64,000 nt of DNA, from positions 62,001 to 126,000 of the forward strand of contig WHUX01000018.1 in the NCBI GenBank assembly GCA_015179025.1, written 5' to 3'. The position numbers were made by a program, and so were the translations under genes. The stretch is from Terfezia claveryi. Lineage: Eukaryota > Ascomycota > Pezizomycetes > Pezizales > Pezizaceae. This document shows positions 1 to 12,018 of this stretch, in pieces (positions within the stretch are counted from its first letter, which is position 1; each line of letters begins with the position of its first letter). The notes beneath the pieces were generated by a model. It was not told the DNA's origin. It did no database searches and saw only the letters and a list, made by a program, of their open reading frames with translations.

Positions 1-171
1 CTGCCTCCTGATTTTCAACTCCCCCTTGTCAAGACCAACCCCTGTTACGGTATATCTGTGCCATTGCACCATTTCCCAGTGAATTCGGATTCGGAGGCAG
101 AGGTATTTATATCCTGTGTGAGAGGATCCTATTATCTACCCTCAGAAACCGTTAAGGAAATATTCCCATGA
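1..171 (+). CDS. possible 3' end of a gene cut by the window edge
   Basis: Frame 1 is open from the first base to a TGA at 169-171, giving 56 codons. The residues are mixed and protein-like, with two cysteines and an acidic stretch (SDSEAEV). No family is recognised. It could be the last exon of a gene starting outside the window, or a chance open frame. Confidence 0.25.
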   Translation: MPPDFQLPLVKTNPCYGISVPLHHFPVNSDSEAEVFISCVRGSYYLPSETVKEIFP

Positions 172-1492
172 CGAAAGGCTTATTTTTTTCCACACAGATT
201 CTAGTGAGACAAGGGCCCAGTTTCCTATACCGAAGAATTTTCTTATATCGGAGGTTTTGCCGATGGAGTACTGCGAATACCCATAAACCAAAGCCCAGAG
301 CCTCAAAGATCTCGGGATACTTGATAGTAGCTGGGTATGCTCTGTAGTGAATTATACAAGTCATGGTTTTGGGTACGAGACTAGATGTGGATGTGGAAGC
401 TGTGCAAGCTGTGAATCAGACAAGCTTAAGCAAGGTTTTGATCATTGAAAATTTCTGATCTGGATGCGACTTCATGATCAGCAGGCGAACTTTCGAGTGC
501 AAGAAAACTCCTATGTTACGAAAATCAATAGGCTTTGGTGCAAAAAAAGTATAATTTCAAAATCGAAAGCCTCTTGGATTATTCAGTTTTCTCCTAGAAA
601 AAATATTTTAGTAGGCGAAAGATGAGGTAGCTGACCCAAGTGAGGCATAGTACATATATTAGAATCACAAACTCTATTGCGATTGATTTACCCTGAACTA
701 GTGACTCTCTCTCGAGACTTTAGCTTCAGTCTAGTGATAAATTTCACATACAACAGTATATGCTTATAGCAGAGAAATAAATATTTGCTGAACATAACCA
801 TTAGTAACGATCGCTCCCAATGCCTAATTCTATTTCACCATCTTCAGATCCACAAACACAGGTACTTAGAGTTCTAGACTATTCTTGATCGCATAGCAGC
901 GCAAAACGCAGCGAAAATAGTTCAAAAGTGCCCTGTTATAAAAGTCGAGAAAAAACTGTGCTCGCTAGTTAAGACCATCACAGTGAATGGATGCTCACTC
1001 ACATATATTCTTTTAAATATGTTTCCCTGGAATCTCCAAAGGCTACAGCACAAAATACCCACTCATGATGGAGGTACATGGGGTTCCCATTCAAATTTGT
1101 ATGTAAAAGGTACATAATAACTATTTCCCCAACTCCGAAAGGCTCTATAACGCGCAAAAATTCTGTGGCTGACTTTGGGGTAACAGTATGTTTGAGAATT
1201 ACTCTCCCTTAAACCCCTTTGCATTTTTTTCTGCCAATTGGTTTTATAATTAATCTTTAACAATATTCGAAAATTGGACGGTTTTGGTTAACTCAAAGCC
1301 ACATACAGAATACCTCCAAACACATACAAACTAGTACTAATATAACCCCCCGCTACAGCGATATCCATAGCCTGCTCCACCACCACCGACTGTTCTATAA
1401 CTGCAACCTTCCTTCTTCCCTGTCTAGCCACTGTTCCCCATCATGTCGATCCTCTGGCTCGAGGGATGTATGGAGGCACTATGAGAAATACT
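172..1492. other. intergenic, no gene seen
   Basis: AT-rich DNA with stops in all frames. The only open frames are short (70 codons or fewer) and show no domain or splice pattern. Nothing else is recognised. Confidence 0.5.
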
Positions 1493-2600
1493 CTACTCTC
1501 GGGGCTTCAGCACATCGTCAGCATCTGCATAAAGCTCCGATATAAGACAGTTTTTACCCCCAGAGATGGCAGCAAGCGCAACCCAAGCGGCTATCACTTT
1601 GACCAACAACTTCCTGAATTTATTTTTCGATTTCATTGAATCCCCTCCACTTGATTGTGTGACCGTTGTTGTCTTGGTGGATATATCTACAGTCCTGTGC
1701 ACTGTGGAGGTCACAGTTGCATCTGAAGTCTGCAAAGTTATAGCCTTCTGAACTGTCGAAGTCACCCCTCCAGTACTAGTCCTACATCTCCGCATCAGTA
1801 TTTCTGCAATCATACTGGCGAAACACTCGAGGAGGAAACTTACTCCACATCTTTGCTTTCGGCTTGCTTGCTCTTGGTTGTAGTCGTCTTTATTGTTTCA
1901 GTTTTCCAGGGTGATGGTTTAACACGAAAATAATCAAAACCCAAGTTCAGCTCATCAAAACTGCTCTTAGTACCATTGGGGTACTCAAACTCCAAGGTCT
2001 CCAAAGACCCCCTGGCACCGTTTGCAAGTTGAAACACCCTGGTGCTAAAATCAAAGTACACACATTAATATCGCCCGTATTGAGATAAGTAATACTCTGT
2101 GAAGAAACTACACTTACACAGAATTATAGCAGAATGCGAATTCCAAATTCACCTTGTATGCAACGCATTGCTCGATAGGTTGCCCACCTATGGTATTATA
2201 ATCAGCAACCAGATTCCCCCGAGACAAAGGAGCAGAGGGTTTTGATGCCAACTAACTTACAGCATAGCTCAAACTCATCATCTCTCGATTTGAGTTTCCT
2301 GCCTGCATGTGCAGGAGTGAACTCCATGATATTGTGATCAAGCTCTTCAGTAGGATTAAGATCTCCACTTTGATAGAATCTTCGAAAATTGTCAATAGCA
2401 GGAGAGGAATTGATCATATTCTTGCGCTGTCCGACGTATCTTTCCAATGACCCATCTTCTTTGACTGTATAGTCTACATTGGCATATTGGCAGGGATTTG
2501 GAGTGTCAGAATTGCATTCGGCGGCGCGGGTGAAGGGAGCTATGAAAGGAGGAATTGCCGTGAAGGGGAGTAAAAGGTGCAAGTAAAATGTCTTCATCAC
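1493..2600 (-). CDS. secreted protein of an unnamed two-member local family (299 aa)
   Basis: Read as four exons: 2600-2261, 2187-2118, 2044-1844 and 1781-1493, with introns of 73, 73 and 62 nt. Donors are GTAAGT; acceptors are ATAG, TTTAG and TGTAG, and phases agree throughout. The N-terminus is a hydrophobic signal peptide (about residues 1-27). A CC pair sits at the exon 1/2 joint and a CYN motif at the end of exon 2. A Thr/Ser-rich stalk and a hydrophobic stretch (KVIAAWVALAAIS) follow, then about 20 polar residues, so a transmembrane end fits better than a classical GPI signal. The gene at 12019-13159 shares intron positions, the CC and CYN motifs and the stalk, so the two are paralogues. 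The family is not recognised; a cell-surface or secreted role is inferred. The last acceptor was chosen because it keeps frame and follows a TACTGAT branch site. Confidence 0.68.
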
Positions 2601-2751
2601 GAAGTATCAATGAACTGAATGCGCGAATATAAGTAAAAGAAATTGGAGTAAGGGAAGTCCTGAAGGTTGTGTAAAAGGTATTTCTACCACAAAACCCATT
2701 TGTGAGAGGTATAATATCCTGGTTATGAGAAGGGGGTGTTTATTCCAGACC

Positions 2752-2767
2752 CATACGCATGCGTATG
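2752..2767. repeat. 16-bp perfect palindrome upstream of the secreted gene
   Basis: CATACGCATGCGTATG is fully self-complementary. It lies about 150 bp upstream of the start codon at 2600. It may be a transcription-factor site, which is inference only. Confidence 0.35.
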
Positions 2768-3063
2768 TGGATGTTAGATGAAGAGGCGTGAAGTTTAAGG
2801 GAATGGAGCATTAAGTTAATTGTGCGGATATGCAGTAGCCCGGGAGCAATCTATTGTTTTCTTATGCAAATTCTCCAAATGTTCACGCTCAATTTCTTCA
2901 TCACCCGATGCAACGACCACACTTGCTTTGGGTCCTGAGAACTGTTGAAAGTATTGTTCTCGCGATACTTACAAACACGAAAGGATATAGATTATCGATG
3001 AGAAGTACGGGAGCACAATCACCTTATGTGGCAAAAATCGACTCTCACAACATAAATAAAACA

Positions 3064-3158
3064 TCCGTCGTGGTGTAGTGGCTAGCATTTGAGACTCTCA
3101 TACTCAGATATTTGAGTCGAGGACTCTCAGAACCCGGGTTCAATTCCCGGCGACGGAA
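3064..3158 (+). tRNA. tRNA-Glu(CTC) with 23-nt intron
   Basis: The acceptor stem TCCGTCG pairs with CGACGGA, followed by discriminator A. The anticodon stem TGAGA pairs with TCTCA across an intron at 3101-3123, placed after base 37. The anticodon CTC is at 3097-3099 and the T arm CCCGGGTTCAATTCCCGG is intact. The mature length is 72 nt before CCA. A T-rich run follows as the Pol III terminator. The same body recurs at 15892 and 51930 with different introns. Confidence 0.93.
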
Positions 3159-3717
3159 TAATTCTTTTTTTGCCTTTTCTTTCTTGCCCTCTTTTTTTCC
3201 CGGTCCTCAAAAGTAGAATGCTACCAGAAGTTGTGCCCAGGCACAAGTACAATGCGATGTGCTGATGTCCTGATTTGCTGATTTGCTGATGTGCTGATGC
3301 TAATGCTCTAAGGTTAGTCACCACAATTATTCCCCAGAAGAAACAATATTCTGAGCACGTAATGTCAGCTCCTAACCGCCTAAATTTGTGTGCTCTACTA
3401 GGTATTCCTTTACCAGGGTTGTGCAACAAGACTATGTAGGCTTCTTGCTGCTCTGTACCTCTAATGAAACTTCCAGTTCATAAGTACTAGGTCAAAATAT
3501 AACATCTATCAGCATTTATTATTTATGAAAGCACACAAATAACTTGTTCACTTTACTCGATGTTTCTCTGAGGAGGACAGCTCCCCTTAATTTTCCCAAC
3601 TCCGCGTTATCCATTCATATAGCAGCAAGAAAATATACGAAACCGTGAAAGAGCCTGTGTCTGGAAACACATGATAGAAAAAGGGAAATGTAAGAAAGGG
3701 AAGAATATGAGATCAGC

Positions 3718-4743
3718 TCAGACGAGGAAAAACCAGCCCACGCAAGACGGAAAGGACTAGGCCTCTGCTGGTTGCGAGAACAGTTACGGCAATGCCAGGA
3801 GCGTCATGCATTGCAGTTGTAGAAACGTTAGTAGAAAGGTTGGAGGTGATCTTTGTAGTCTTGGTGGATGTTGTTTTAGCATCGGAAGTACAGGGAAATT
3901 ATAGAAATAGAAGCAGACTCTTCAATTCTTTCCTTCACAGATGGCTTGTAGGGACCCTAGGCCACAGACTCCGTAGCATTGGGATAACTGCTGCTATGTG
4001 GTGCGATAGCCAGTGGGTAGATTAGAAGATCAGTCTCAGGAATATCTTTCTGCTCGGGGTGATCTGGAGCGGTTTTGGCAATTTCATTCAACCCGTTCAA
4101 GTCCATCGGTCGAAGTATCCACACATGAAAAAGACTTTTCTGGCCCAACGGTTTCCTCTGGCCTCTCAGGGAGAAGCAATCTTACTGGATGTTATGGATT
4201 CTCAGACACTTCCATTTCAATAGATTCATTCAGATGAGGAGTAGAGACCCAGATTACTTTCATCTGGACATGAGCTTACCTGTGACTGATATTTTCCGGG
4301 GTCGGAGCGTGATGGCCTCCGTAGTGTCACCTTGAGTTTTTTTGGCCTCAGAGAGCTTGTGTGCCGTCTAGATAGCAACACCAGTGTATGCAGTGTCAGA
4401 GGGTTAGGTAACCAACTCCCGGTGCTACTTTTAATGTCAGAATGCTGAGCTCTCTCTATTGGTAAAGACGGGGGTGGAACTCACCGCTTATTGTAGCAGA
4501 CGTGTTTGAGGTACCCCCACTGAGTGCACTTGAAGCCAGAACCAATACCGCCTAAAAGTTAGCACATGAATTCAACCCCTCCAAAGCACGGCTGACCTTA
4601 CAGCACATCGAGGTATTTCCATAGTGAGGCTCAAGGTCCATATAACAGCTACAGCAATTGCGTTGATGGCATTGAATTATTATACTTGGGAGAGAAGACT
4701 GGCAGAGAAGTGGAAGGAACAATCTCTTACCGGAAGATATCAT
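3718..4743 (-). pseudogene. decayed relative of the secreted gene at 1493-2600
   Basis: The 3' part (about 3892-3718) reads TSDA followed by a Thr/Ser/Lys stalk and a hydrophobic tail, ending at a TGA at 3718-3720. It resembles the stalk exon of the neighbouring gene (TSDA..TSTV..STKTTT) in residues and bases. Further upstream on the same strand are Ser/Thr-rich fragments with splice-like signals, including a GTGAGT donor near 4480 and a GTAAGC donor near 4280. Frames are interrupted by stops near 4150 and 3945. A complete gene could not be assembled, so it may be a duplicated, degraded copy or two unrelated fragments. Confidence 0.38.
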
Positions 4744-5344
4744 GAGCTCCTGGATTTGATTTCGAGAAGGGATGAAGGTAGTGGGTGCATAATATAAGTG
4801 ATCTCCTGAGTACAGCGAGGGTTTCTGGGGAAGAAGGTGGTAGGTGAGCAGTAGAATGCCCCTGGTGGACTTCAGAAACAGCAGGCAGGATACTTCAGGG
4901 CAACTTCGAACTTCCGAAGAAGTACATGTGTCCCAGAGAGGTACAAGCTAAATAGTACTGCGAGCAAAGCAACAAATAGAGTTAATTACTGAAGTAGGGA
5001 ACTGGGCCAAAGAGGTAATATGGGATGTCACGCCTCCGTACGGCTTGGAACCAACTCGTACTGAGTACCTATTTACTTGTGGAAAACTCCAGCTTCTGCT
5101 GAATCGCGAGATTAGCTTGTTTCCTTACCTCTACTGCTTCGCCTTCAGTGCAAGTTACTTGTACTTTCCTTCCTATAGCTTATCCAGACTTAGTTTGCTT
5201 GCCCTCTTCTGTTGCCATCAACTATACATCATCTGCATGAAACTGGCCCCTCTATCCCGAATTCTCATACTGAGATTCTGACTTCTGCCAGTCTACTCAA
5301 GAGCAGCATTTCCTTACCTTTAGAATTGATTACTACTGGCTGAA
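4744..5344. other. intergenic upstream of the SH3 gene
   Basis: Mixed-composition DNA, becoming pyrimidine-rich toward the start codon at 5345, as is common in fungal 5' leaders. No gene is seen. Confidence 0.4.
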
Positions 5345-8300
5345 ATGAGCAATAAGAATAAGCCTCCTGGGGATGGTGATAGGGAGAAACCCAAAACCCA
5401 GCCCCACGTGCTGGACAGAATATACGCAGAAACCGCTCCAGCCAGACTTGCTACCCCACCTATAGCAGAAGGGGAAGATCCCCCACCCTACGAACAAGCC
5501 ATCACTCCACGAGGGGCCTTAGAAGCTATACAGAGACTGTCAGGTGAACTTCGAAGGAACCAAGCTGGATCATATGGACCCAATCCTTCAGAACTTCCAA
5601 ATCGAGGGGACATAGACCCTATGACAGGCAGGACGGTAGTATATAGGGATCCTAGGACAGGGTGGCGTATTAGGGACGGATCAAACGACATTGAGATTCC
5701 AAAGGAAGAGTCCCCCCCAGCTCCGGAGCCAACAAGGCAACGGCGAGCGCGAACACCAGAAATCTCGAAGCAAGGGTTAGACTCAGCATACACTTTGCTG
5801 ACCAACTCAGAACTTCCAAACGACCCAACAATCAATGCCATGACCGGGGACTATCAAGAGGCCAGGGGGCCTGCCGTTACTCCTGGGCAACCGTCAAGAG
5901 AATATGTCCCGACAGGACTCTCTGAAGGCGCAAAGCTACGGGTCATGGATGCAGATACTTCTAGGAATCAGTCAAGTGTAGATCTGCCCTCAGGAAGTCA
6001 ATCCCTTGCAGCATCCCTGCGATCCAAAGCTAGCCTTACTGCCACAAAGGCATCAGCAATCGGGAGTAAGATCTCAGACGGGGTGGACAAGTTGGTTGCA
6101 AAGGCAAGAAGAAAGAAGAAATGCAAGCCGAGGGTGAAGAAAAACCAGGACGATGAAGAGGAAAGTGAAAACGAAGGTGGCGTTATCGATATAACGGCAT
6201 TAGAGAAGGATACAAAACATCGGAAGGGAGATGATAGCCCAGACTCACCCCATCCAGCTCTCAGTAGCCGTGGTGGTAGTGCTACCGAAGTCTTGAACCT
6301 CTTCGGCTTTGATCCTGTGGAATGTGAACCTATCTCTGTTCCCTGTTATTCGCAGATATCGGCCTTGAAACAAACATACTATCCACAAATTCAACCAACC
6401 CGTCCCATGCATCATATACATCCAGGTGCAGTAGGTCGACTCACCTTGCAGCCAGTATCATCAGCAGTTCAATCGCACCAGGAGCCTGTCCCAACATTCC
6501 AAAGTCAGGCTAGCGATTTGGAAAAGAATAAGCGAGTGCCCACATCGACGGGGAGCTATACAAGCCCTTGTGGGTCGCAAAGTCAGGTTTCTAACCTTGC
6601 TGGGGCAACCTCACCTAGTTTATCAAAATCCTTTCTACCAAAAGTGAAGGATATCAACTCTGGGCTCTTGCTTCCACAGGAAATAACCCCCGGAAAGTTG
6701 GTTAAAGTCAAGTACGCGTACTCGGCCAAAAGAGCTGATGAGTTTGAATTGGAAATCGATCTTCTCTTAATAGTTCTTCTTATTGCGTCTGATAGCTGGG
6801 CTCTTGGGAGCAAATATGAGGACGCACTTGACTATATTGCGACAAGGGAAGAGTTTTTACCTCCATATGACTCTAAGTTACAAGGTCAGTAATTTAACCC
6901 CTCCAATGACTGAGTTTCCGTGCTAACAACATCTAATCTTAGAGCCTTGCGCCCCAATCCCAGAGAAAAAAATTGCCGGGCAATTCAAGGGCCGTCTGCC
7001 TATGATGAGATTTTTTCCTCTCGAAGCCGTTCAACTCGTTCAGCCTTACGAATGGGCCTTTCACCCATATTCGCCAACTCTCACAAGTCTCAAAGCCCGA
7101 AGCAATCTGACTCCTGGCAGCAAGCATGGAGTATCTCATTATAAGCTCCACAACCCTCCTGTGCGGGAAATTAGCAAGAAACCAGATCTTCTTTATGGCG
7201 AAAACAAGAGATTAGTAGGGATAGGTTATGAGAAATTTGTAGCCGAAGTACTACAGAAGATCATTGAGCAAACTCGGTTTTCGATGCAGCGTGCGGAAGA
7301 AGTCTCGCAAGTCCACCCAAAGGAAAATACCCCAATTTCCTCGCCAACAAGCTCAGGCTGGACCTCATCAAGCTCACCTACCTCAGAATGGTCATACACT
7401 GTCGCCAGTTCTCCAACAAAAACAGTTACAGAAGTTGGCAAGCTTTCCCCGGAGACAAAAGTGGCCACACCAGTAGGTGGAACGCTACCAACTGGGCCGC
7501 CTTCAACGCAACTCCATTCTATCGCTCCAAAACTTGACCTTGGAACTGAAACCGCTGAAGGTATTGTACTCGCAAAACTGGCGAGGTGTGGAGAGGGCGA
7601 ATTGATTGACGAGGAGCTCCAAACCCTGGAGCTCGTGGACAACAGGATTTCGAAATTAATAGATGGTCTGTCGGGAAAACCTGGAAGGAAGCACCTCTTA
7701 AAACAGTCCTGGCGTTGGGCGACAAAGCGGAAGGAGAAATTATTCAAGACGATGCTCAAGAGGAAGCACAAGGGAGAAGCGCCACCTGATGGGGATAGAA
7801 GCGACACTCCTTATCCGTGTAGTGGGTGCAGTGATAGCATTGTGGGATGTAGGAATGCGCATGGACCTCCAGACGAATTTCTCAACCCAAGGCATTTGAG
7901 CCCAACTACAGATGACGAGGACACAAAAGACTTTTCTAGAGGTTATTCGATGTCAGAGAATAGCGAACATTCAGGCGAAGTGTGGTCGCCATTAGAATCG
8001 TGCAACTTTCCGACTTCGGTAAACCAGAATACAAGTGCACGAATATCCCGACCAAGTGTTCGCGACTTGTTCGCCGCAGAGTCTTGCGTGCTAAACCCCA
8101 GCCACCCTATACTCCACATGGCACATCTCGAAAGCACTAGGAACACTTCCGATGCAAGCACCCATCCAAGCCCTGACAGCCCCGAGTCCAGAATCGCAAA
8201 AGCAAATCCGCCTAAACTGAGCATCAATACGCACCTCCTTTCTCCTATTCAGCTGCCCCTAGCGCGGACCGCAACCAAAGAGCCAGTATATAATGAGAAC

Positions 8301-8723
8301 AAGTTAGCTTCCCTTCCACCTGTTTCGAGCCCTCGTCAAGCAAACAGTGCCGCCAGGGTAGGTATCCACGAATGGTACCGTGCCAAGATCAACTCACCAA
8401 GTTCAAGGTCACCGGATGATACTGGAGTCTTGGGTGTCGGAGATTCAACCATCAGTGAATACCTCAAGCGAGGTCGAGAACGAGAAAGATCAAATTTTGA
8501 TAAACCCGAGGGTGCACTTTCCCCAACTTGTACCAGAGACTGGGCTGCAAGAGGCTTGATTGCAAAAGTAAAACGAGCAAGAGAAAGTATGAGAGGGATA
8601 TATTCTGCGGTGGAAGAGTGTGATGATAATGACACCATCATATCTGCTGGGGAGGGAAGTTTGGGAGGGAAAGAGAACAAGAAGGTTATTATTGCACAAG
8701 CAGATGCCACCGAACAGCGTTGA
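5345..8723 (+). CDS. large fungal SH3-domain protein (1106 aa)
   Basis: Two exons, 5345-6884 and 6943-8723. The 58-nt intron has donor GTCAGT, branch GCTAAC and acceptor CTTAG, and joins the frames in phase 1. Residues about 450-546 read as an SH3 domain: VKVKYAYSAKRADEFELEID matches the first strands (ALYDY..ADELS), SDSWALG matches the DDGW strand, and FFPLEAVQL matches the closing FPxxYV strand. About 40 extra residues sit between the last two blocks, and the intron falls inside this insertion. The hydrophobic run LLLIVLLIA is therefore a core SH3 strand, not a membrane helix. The flanks are long, polar and probably disordered, with a Lys/Arg and acidic stretch near residues 255-280. SH3 domains bind proline-rich peptides in signalling and cytoskeletal scaffolds. 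The partner here is unknown and no other domain is recognised. Confidence 0.8.
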
Positions 8724-11700
8724 TTATTGTAGGGTTTCTTTGGATATTTATTAACGTTGTGGTGCATAAGAAAAAACTTATTTGTGTAAGCCCAATTTAT
8801 TCCTAAGGACATCGTATGGAAGTCAGGTTGGTGGGTGGTAGGAGATTATGCCCCGGTTCTTTACATAATGGGTTTTTTACTCAACTCGGTAGATCTATTC
8901 TTAACAAGGCACCAATTTTTTATTTTCCATTGAATTCGTTAAGAATCATATTCTAGGATTATATCTACTGCAGTCTTACACCAAGAACCTCTATCACTGC
9001 TTTGTCACCAGTCTCGTGTATTACCCTGAAATCAGGTGGTCACGCTTCCTATAATAGTTATTTTTATAAGCTTGTGCGCAGTATCTCGAGTGCCACGGAA
9101 ATTCATATCCCTTGTAAGAAAACTGAAATACAGCCCGGGGATCTTCACCGGGGTCAAACTGGTTTTGATATCTAAATAACCAAAAAAAAAAAAAAAATCA
9201 AAGGATCTTAATTTACGTGCAAAAAGTATCCATCCATCCATGTAGAACATGATTCTCCTCAATCCCGTGCCTCAATGGTCAAATCCAAGTTCGTTTATCA
9301 GTTGAAGTTGAGGTTGGGGGGATGGGGCCGTGAACAAACTATTTTTGGGTGAACCATGAACCACCGATTTATGTGGCATGTGTATATCTGTATCTTTCCT
9401 AGCTAGTTTCTGAATGTCTTTTTTGCTTGTCAGCTTTTGAGGTACAGGTAGAGGTAGGGGTAGGGGTAGAAGTACCATGGGTTGAGAAAGTCAGGCGATT
9501 GAGATTTCCAGGTCCAAGCGGCTGAGATTGGTTTTGTTTACGTACCGAAAAAGATATTGCGTCTAGAACGGAACAGTTCGTCTACGTGGCTTGGAAAAAA
9601 AAGATTTTCGGGAGTGGGATATGCGTTTGTGTATGGTACCTATGTGAGTCTGCATCTGTATAGTCTAGCATGGCAGCCTGCACATCTGCATCCACAGCTA
9701 CTTGGCCTCCTGTTTAAGGGGGAGGCTGCGTTGGTAATAATGAAGTAATGATGAGATGAGATAATTCATCCGAGTAGTGCTGGGGAGGAAGTATCTTGCG
9801 TTTGCGCTTGCGGTGAGGACATACCTATAGGTAGGCTAGGAGAGCTGGCAGCTCGGAATGTAGTCAAAACTTTTGCCCATGTGAGGTGTGTAAGTCTATG
9901 AGAAAATTAAGTGAACAAATCAATCTAACTTTACCACGTAATTGTTGGTCTTCATTTTTTTCGCTTGTGCTTTTGTTCTTGATGGCCTTCTTTTTCCTTG
10001 TAGCCCGCCATTTGGTAGCCTTTTTTTGGTGGAATCCTCCTTTCTTCACAACTTCCTTCACCCCTTCCATCTTTTTCACTGCCTTATTCATCTCCACCGT
10101 CTGCTTCTTTCCCCCCCTCCCCCGCCATCGTTCCCTATCCATTGATTCATGTCAGCATTGAGGTCTTCTTTTGACCAGCCACCTCATGGATCGTCGTTCA
10201 CCCAACTCTGTGGCCCCCTCGCTCTCCATAATACCCATTCTACTTGAATTTTCACAATTATTACCCATCGCAGTTGCCATTTCCAGCACAGATCCATCCA
10301 CATTCAAGGGTCAAGTCGCGATGGAAACGTTCCTGTCAAGACTCTCTCCTTCTTATCAATCATTGTCCTAGTAATCAGTCAGCGCATCCATTCAATGCCA
10401 GCCAGATGTCGCCGTTTTGGTGTCCCTTACTCGTGTAAGCCTAATCAGAATCCTACATTCAAATGAAATCACCCAATCCTAGCATTTTTACCAACTTCAT
10501 TAAACCGTTCGTTCCTTTTGTAGGTCAACTTTTTTTCTCTAATCGTCAGCTGTTCCCCTTATGCCTAATGCCCTCGAGATTCTCGTTTCATGTCATTGCA
10601 ATTAACATTCTTGCCAGCTGTTCATCGACCTCAACCACGGTTATCCTACTCTCCCTCCTCTCTTTCACAAGCTGCTATGATGCAGTAAGCAGCGCCTCTT
10701 TCTTCTATACAGGTATTCACCAGCCATTAATTCTATCACTCACTCCTTTCTTACCTCCTCGTATGATATTCCCCTCGAACCTATTGCACGTAAGTAGCTC
10801 AACGTCAGTCTAGTTACCCCTTCTCGGAAGGATGCACTCGCCCCCTCCTCAATCGGAACCCCATAAATTTCCTTCCTGCATGCTCCTGCCCTTTAAATTG
10901 CGTTTTCCTTTTTTTTTTTTTTTTGGTGTTCACCTTCAAGCCTGACGTATGGGTAGATGGCAATGCCTTATTGGAACATCCCCTTTCATAGCCCTCTCCG
11001 ATGTATCGTCCTAATCTTTTATCCCCTAGTTGATGTCAGTTCACTCTGTAGGTAAGGTTCGCCTCAGATACCTCATGCGCACCGAAACCCATAAACTACT
11101 TACAAGGATGAGGCCAGGAATTTCGTGCAATGTGGACGAAGGAAGCAACCTGCAGCGTCAGTTATTTATTGTGGCAGCTGCTATCCTCCAAGCAAGGCTT
11201 CAATTGCACGAGCAAGGCTACACCCAGTCTCACACGAGCCACCTGATCAGAGGTACGGTAGTATGTAGTTATGTCGGTTCGGTTTGTCCGAGAAGGAACA
11301 TGTAGGTGACGTTAAGGTTGGTATCGTCGGTTTGATCGCTCAGAATTTAGCCGAACCAAAGTAAATTGTAGGAAAAAGAATACTAGAAACCGTACAGGAA
11401 GGATGACCATTGATAGCAGTGTAGCAGCGTGCGTCCCTTTCGAGAGTGAAGTACTTACACAAAACTCATACAACACAGGCACCAGAACCACAAGATGCCA
11501 CGTCCACAACCAGAATGCACATACTGTACGCTCACAGGCCAAATACATTCTTTCGTCTGGCAAGCTAGCTGTTCATTTTGATTAAAAGCCATTATTTCGT
11601 CGTTCAAAGACCAAAGTTAAACGTAGGTACTAGGTAAGAACCCCCCTCGTTCGTCAGACTCTACGAAACAAACAAACTCTTCAATGTTTACACATTTCCT

Positions 11701-12018
11701 GTCATGTTTGCTTGTCCCGTCATCACAAGATGCCAAAGAAGGATCACCAAGCTCTTCCAACTCAACCATTCAGTAAATTTACTTCCTACAAGACACAGAA
11801 GTTTGCGTGGTAGAAGTGTATTTATGAACATAAAGTGAACTGGACCCCCCACCCATAAGGAAAGAAAGATCTTAGAAAGAGATTCGGCCACGACACAAAT
11901 GTAGGAAATGAATACAAAAAGCATCGTACATAGATGAAAGGATTAACAAGCGGTATGTAATAGAGAAGCAGATGTTTTACTATATCGTCAAACCTTCATC
12001 CATCACCGTGTGAATCCT
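8724..12018. other. long intergenic stretch between the SH3 gene and the GPI-type gene
   Basis: About 3.3 kb without a convincing gene. It contains short A or T runs (near 9181 and 10908), purine-rich DNA near 9430-9475 (GGTAGGGGTA units) and a T/C-rich block at 9940-10150. The Lys-rich frame opposite that block looks like a composition artefact. Small open frames of about 60-116 codons occur at 10463-10813 and 11312-11563 with no supporting signal. Confidence 0.45.

Noticed and set aside
6720..6800. possible transmembrane helix in the SH3 protein
   Set aside because: The hydrophobic run fits the core strands of the SH3 fold better than a membrane segment.
9864..10161. 92-codon Lys/Arg-rich frame (minus) opposite 91- and 67-codon frames (plus)
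   Set aside because: All arise from one T/C-rich stretch; composition explains them and no start context or domain supports a gene.
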